From: Globodera rostochiensis
Taxonomy: Eukaryota > Nematoda > Chromadorea > Rhabditida > Heteroderidae
DNA length: 64,000 nucleotides
Assembly (NCBI GenBank): GCA_018350325.1
Contig: JAEVLN010000023.1
Coordinates: forward strand, 497,001 to 561,000
Direction of reading: 5' to 3'
The translations under genes and the position numbers were made by a program. The notes beneath the pieces were generated by a model that was not told the DNA's origin, searched no databases, and saw only the letters and a program-made list of their open reading frames with translations. Of this stretch, positions 59,721 through 64,000 are shown piece by piece. Each line of letters opens with the position of its first letter. The stretch's first letter is position 1.

Positions 59721-62700
59721 AATCGCAGAAATAAGCCCCCCCCCTGGGACCTATTTCAATTCTCGTCGAAACGATCTTAGTGCCATTCGTGGCAGCGACA
59801 TTTCAGCGATTTTTGGTCATTATGGTAGGAATTAATAGAGCTTTTTTAGGGTTGTCAAAAAAATTGCGCGACCAAATGCCGAAGCCGACTCCAACCGAAT
59901 GCAACCGCCCCCATTAATCAGTCGGTCGCACGGCCATTGCCAGGCTGGGGAGCGGGTGAATCACCCGAGTACCGGACGGACGCACGCACGGCAAGGCGGA
60001 CGGGAAACGGCACCGGCGTGCACATCTGGCCGCGCGCATTTGTGCATTCTGCACGCTGCGCTTATATAAACAAAGCAAATTATTGCTGCACATTGTCGCT
60101 GGTGGGCAAAAGAGGGCAGAGAACGGGGCGGAATGCCTACTATTTCTTCGGCACACTCGTTTCTCTGCTTATTGCTTTTTTCTCAACCAAACTCCACACA
60201 CATTTCTGCTGCTTTGTTTGGGCGAATATGCACAAAAAACATGGTTTTAGTCGGAAATTTCGTCGTTTTAGCGAGGCTATCCCGACCTAAAAAACTGTTT
60301 TGGGATTTCTCGTCTAAAATAGGCTCGAGCCTGTTTTAGGCATCAGAAGAATTTTTGTGCCTATTTTGGTATTTTTTGAAAATTTCTTAAGAAAATGCAA
60401 TAAAGGCGATGCCAAGACTTCTAAATAGAAACGGAACCCTGGTTCGTTCCTCGTTTTTCAAAAAAAAATGGCTTAGGCTTTTCAAAAACCTCCAAAATAA
60501 CTCAACAAATCAAAAGTTGTCTGGCTGTTGGCTTTATTCGGCATAATTGCATATTTTTGCACAAAAATATGTATTAAATTCAATTTCATCGGCACACTTT
60601 CCGTAGATCGCACAACGCGCGTATCTTCGCCATTCAGCATGTGGAACAGTCGTCCCATTCGGACAGAGCGGCGGCATTTGCTTTGGCTCTATTGCCATTG
60701 GCATTTTTGTTGCTTTTGCCGCCATTTTGGTGGTGGCCGTTAATGGAAATTAATAGGTGAAAAGTAAATAAATTATATTTTCGCATATTAATTAATGCGT
60801 TAAATTTATTCAACACCTTTTTAAAAAAGGATGATTCGAACCTATTAAAGCATCTAAAGATTTTTGTTATGACTTTTTTGAACTTTTTGTGCCTATTTTG
60901 GTATTTTTTCATAATTCATTGCGTAGAAGAAATTTTACAATTAATTTCACATTCTTAAATTAAAGAGGAAGGCTGAATCTGAAAGATGTATTCTGCAGTA
61001 TATTGATGCCGTGTTTTTTTTTCATTTACAAATATTTTTAATTTTCTTAGTATGTTTAAAAAAATTTAAATCAAAATCGATAATTTAAATATAAATACAT
61101 AGGTTCATTTAATTTAAAAAAATAAATAGACAAATTAAAAATAAAAATAATCATTTAAAATTAAATATTTAAAAAATTTTTCTAATGAAAACCTTTTTTT
61201 AATGCTTGACCGTTCTAAAGAGGTATATTTTGAATTATCAACATTAAGACCCTCTTTAAAGATTATTATATTTTAAATTAAGACATGTTTTGGGGATATG
61301 TTCGTTGTCCAATTCTTATTTAAATTAACTACTTATATAAGCGCCGGCGGAGGGTGGCAAGCTGTTTAAATACGTGTCATTTAAGAAACAAATTGCTTTT
61401 AAGCCCCTGAAGGGCTGTCCAAAAATTGCACAGGGCACCGCTTTCGCAGGCCAAGGCGGGTAATTGGTAAAAGTTTTCAATCAGCAATAACAGCAGCTCG
61501 GCTAGGCCTCATTGCTCGCTGTATTGCCCGAGCGCAAGGCTACCGAATCCAGCCAAAAAGGATTGTTAAGTGCAAATAACTTTAATTATTTTCGATGGGG
61601 AGCAAACGAGGGAAGACAGTCAGCCGCCCACCACAGCAACAACAATACACACTCTTTTTCTCTGCCTATTAACACGAAGGAACACATTCTCTATCGCTCA
61701 CTCTCTCTTTCTCTGTCTGCATTCGGGCGTGTTCACTTTGCAGTCACCAATTTCTCTGCTCACCAAGGAAAGAGGGGGGGAGGGAGACACGCACGCAGAG
61801 CAGAGAGGAAAGCCTCTTTTTAATGGGAGTTGAGAGAAAGAGAATATTAGGAAAATCACACTGAAAAGGAAAGAAAGAGACTGTACAAAAACAAGACACA
61901 ACGATATATCTGCCATCTGTCTGTCCTCCTTTGCACCCCATCGCTTTCTTTCTTTTCATTTTACAAAAAACCCCAAATCACAGTCTTTGATTTGTCCCTG
62001 GTCCCTCTGTATTCGGACGATGAAATCTTTCGCCTTTTACTAAAGGTTTCCGTGCAGGGGGACGCTTATGGGTTTACCCTAATTTTTGGAAGCGCCTTCT
62101 TCAGGGAGGGCGCACAAAATCTTTTATTCCTTACGTTAGTGCTCAAAAAAATTTGTCAATATAATGAGATCGGTACAAAATGACTGCAACCTTTTAAACG
62201 TTCTAAAATCTGAAAAAAACATTTTATTTTGGCATAATGTGATTTAAGAAATTAATGATAATATTTCTTTTATCAACAATTCGGGTTTGGAGAGAAGGAA
62301 TTAGAAAATTATTAAGAATTCTACTTGATTTTTGCCAAGCAGGAATCACTGATTTAAAAAAAGATTTCGGGGTCCAAAATACGAATTAACTTTTATTTTT
62401 AAACATTTTAAATTTGACAAAACATATTTTGGCTTTGAAAAAAAATAGTTGAAATGGAAGTCCTTTATGGAAATAAACAATAAAATGAACATCAAAAATA
62501 TTACAAACCACGATAATCTATTTTTGGATTGATATTGAATAAAGTATTGTTATCGAAAAAACTATCGAAAATTTAGGCAAAGAGCGGCAAAATCGGAATC
62601 CCGGATCCCGTCCCAGTCGGACCGGGACTAACTGGGTAAAAAACTCACCCCTATTTTTGCCGACTTTCTCTGAAGATTTACGGTGGTGTAAACAATTCTA

Positions 62701-63263
62701 AAAATTCTTTTTACTTTTTCCAAGTTAAAAAATATATATTTTAGATGAAATTCACAAATTTTTCATTTCATAAACGCTTAGCATAAAAGGTAATCTTAGA
62801 TAGGTAAAACTTTAATTTTTAAAAAACACGGCTTGGGGGGTAGTTTCAAATGGAGAGTGGGTTACTAATAGAGAAAATACGGTATTCCCCAAACAAAAAT
62901 TGGGCAAAATTCTCAGTTTTTGGACATATTTCTTAACAAAAATGTTGAAATTGACAAAATTCGTATAAAGTTGTTCAAAAAATCATTAGTAGAGCTTGAT
63001 ATTTTGAAAATCCTGGACCTAATTTTTGCGGGTTCAGGAAAACGCGGAAGTCCCGTGCGGGAACCGGTCCCTCCCGTACCCCATTTTTTCTTTTACCGGA
63101 CACTATTCCGCATGTCGTTTTTAAAATTTATAACCCAGAATCGGACATTCAATTTCAAAGATATATAAAGATATTTTTCAGATAATAAGGCCTTTGCCAA
63201 AGATTTTTTCGAGAAATTTATTTCGAATTGAATGTGATAAGAACTTGAAGGTTACCCTCTTAG
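59721..63263. other. Intergenic DNA
   Basis: No supported gene. Slightly GC-richer blocks at 59880-60130 and 61320-61830 have open frames on both strands but no domains or splice-consistent structure. CCCGGGAC-type phrases occur near 62595-62630 and 63040-63105. Confidence 0.4.
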
Positions 63264-63328
63264 GCCTCAAGTGCAATGAAATATGCAACTATACCGATTT
63301 GTGCAATGTGCACCTGCTTAACCTGTAA
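63264..63328 (+). pseudogene. Relic of the ET-like secreted family
   Basis: After CTCTTAG the frame reads (G)LKCNEICNYTDLCNVHLLNL-stop. It joins the start of the module (G.KC) directly to its end (CNYTDLCN; compare CNNSDLCN at 41698-41725). The centre of the module is missing, and there is no signal-peptide exon nearby. Confidence 0.5.
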
Positions 63329-64000
63329 TTTTCTTCGTTTCAGGGGGAGGTTACAAATGTTATTTAAATTTGAAACAACTAAATTATTTATGGCATCAAC
63401 TTGTCAGAAACTCAAAAAAATTCAATCAAAATCCAAATGCACTTTTTTTTTGTAATATAAATTCAATTATTCAAAATAAAATGAACTTCTTTGGTTAAAA
63501 AAATCATAATCGCTTAAATAATTCCCCAGAAAAACCCAAAATCGTAACAAAAGGCATCAAATCGAAGAATTTTGGCGTAAAAACGCTTGGAATTGATTTG
63601 GAATTGGACAAATTTGTTATTTAGCTCAAGTGAAGCGACTTGTGCTAACTTTTTTAATGATTTTTTTCAGCGCCAGTTTTTCACTCGAATTGTTGTTGGA
63701 GTGCCGAATATATTGTAGAACATCGAAACGGCTTTCTCAATTGAATGTCACAATTATGTTAATTTTATTTCTCTAATCAAAGTTTTAAAACAATGAAAGT
63801 TCAGTTTTTTATGTTTAATTCATTTTAAAATAACTTTTTGCTTTTATTCAAACTAGCAAAGAAAAATGCTTTTATCTCTGGGAAAGCCATCGCCCGTTTA
63901 TGCCTTTGCCCAAAGGTCTTTTTGAATGCCGCGCACCGTAAATAGCGAATGGAATAAACCTTAATGAATGGAAAGAAAGGAAAGGCCAACATTTATTATG

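Noticed and set aside
61512..61833. Frames at 61.5-61.8 kb
   Set aside because: Low-complexity Ser/His-rich translation in two frames at once, with CT-rich DNA beneath. No start context or introns support a gene.
1..64000. CRISPR arrays, bacterial operons, riboswitches, rRNA genes
   Set aside because: None seen. The tandem arrays lack CRISPR repeat/spacer structure, and the sequence is clearly animal nuclear DNA.

Overview
The window looks like nuclear DNA of a nematode, most likely a plant-parasitic cyst nematode (Heteroderidae); the genus is inference. The supporting signs are an AT-rich background, short introns with TTTCAG/TTTTAG acceptors, two introns with GC donors, two serpentine chemoreceptor-type GPCRs, secreted Cys-rich (ET-module-like) proteins, and a decayed gene resembling the expanded F-box-like family of Globodera. 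Exon structures were built by hand from splice signals and reading phase. For several genes the summed exon lengths divide exactly by three, and I treat those models as solid.

Layout. 0-9.6 kb: mostly non-coding, with the F-box-like pseudogene (minus strand), a tRNA-like relic and simple repeats. 9.67-22.11 kb: one 12.4-kb BEL/Pao LTR retroelement on the minus strand with 434-bp LTRs that differ at two sites. It carries a gag-pol frame, about 400 codons of unknown accessory sequence after the integrase, and two envelope-like frames in shifted phases. 25.8-28.4 kb: a GATA-type transcription factor with a duplicated exon. 28.1-29.3 kb: a segment that reappears inverted at 44.1-45.8 kb, carrying GATA 3' exons and small VPGIV-type membrane-peptide exons. 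30.7-34.3 kb and 40.3-43.3 kb: two paralogous secreted proteins (signal peptide, Cys-rich module, low-complexity tail), one with about forty 12-residue repeats. Between them, on the other strand, is a complete Srsx-like GPCR (34.6-38.1 kb). 48.1-50.2 kb: a three-finger C2H2 protein with a tRNA-like gene antisense in its last intron. 50.8-52.6 kb: a second complete GPCR (Srg-like). 56.1-58.5 kb: two small two-exon genes. 59.4-64 kb: little coding potential and one relic of the secreted family.

The most unusual feature is a set of short non-autonomous DNA transposons, mostly starting TAGGG/CAGGG with terminal inverted repeats and about 8-bp target duplications (hAT-like). Their interiors are filled with a short core motif iterated on both strands, and each element has a different core. 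Several sit inside introns of the genes above, one contains a 64-bp minisatellite, and two lie back to back sharing one target duplication.
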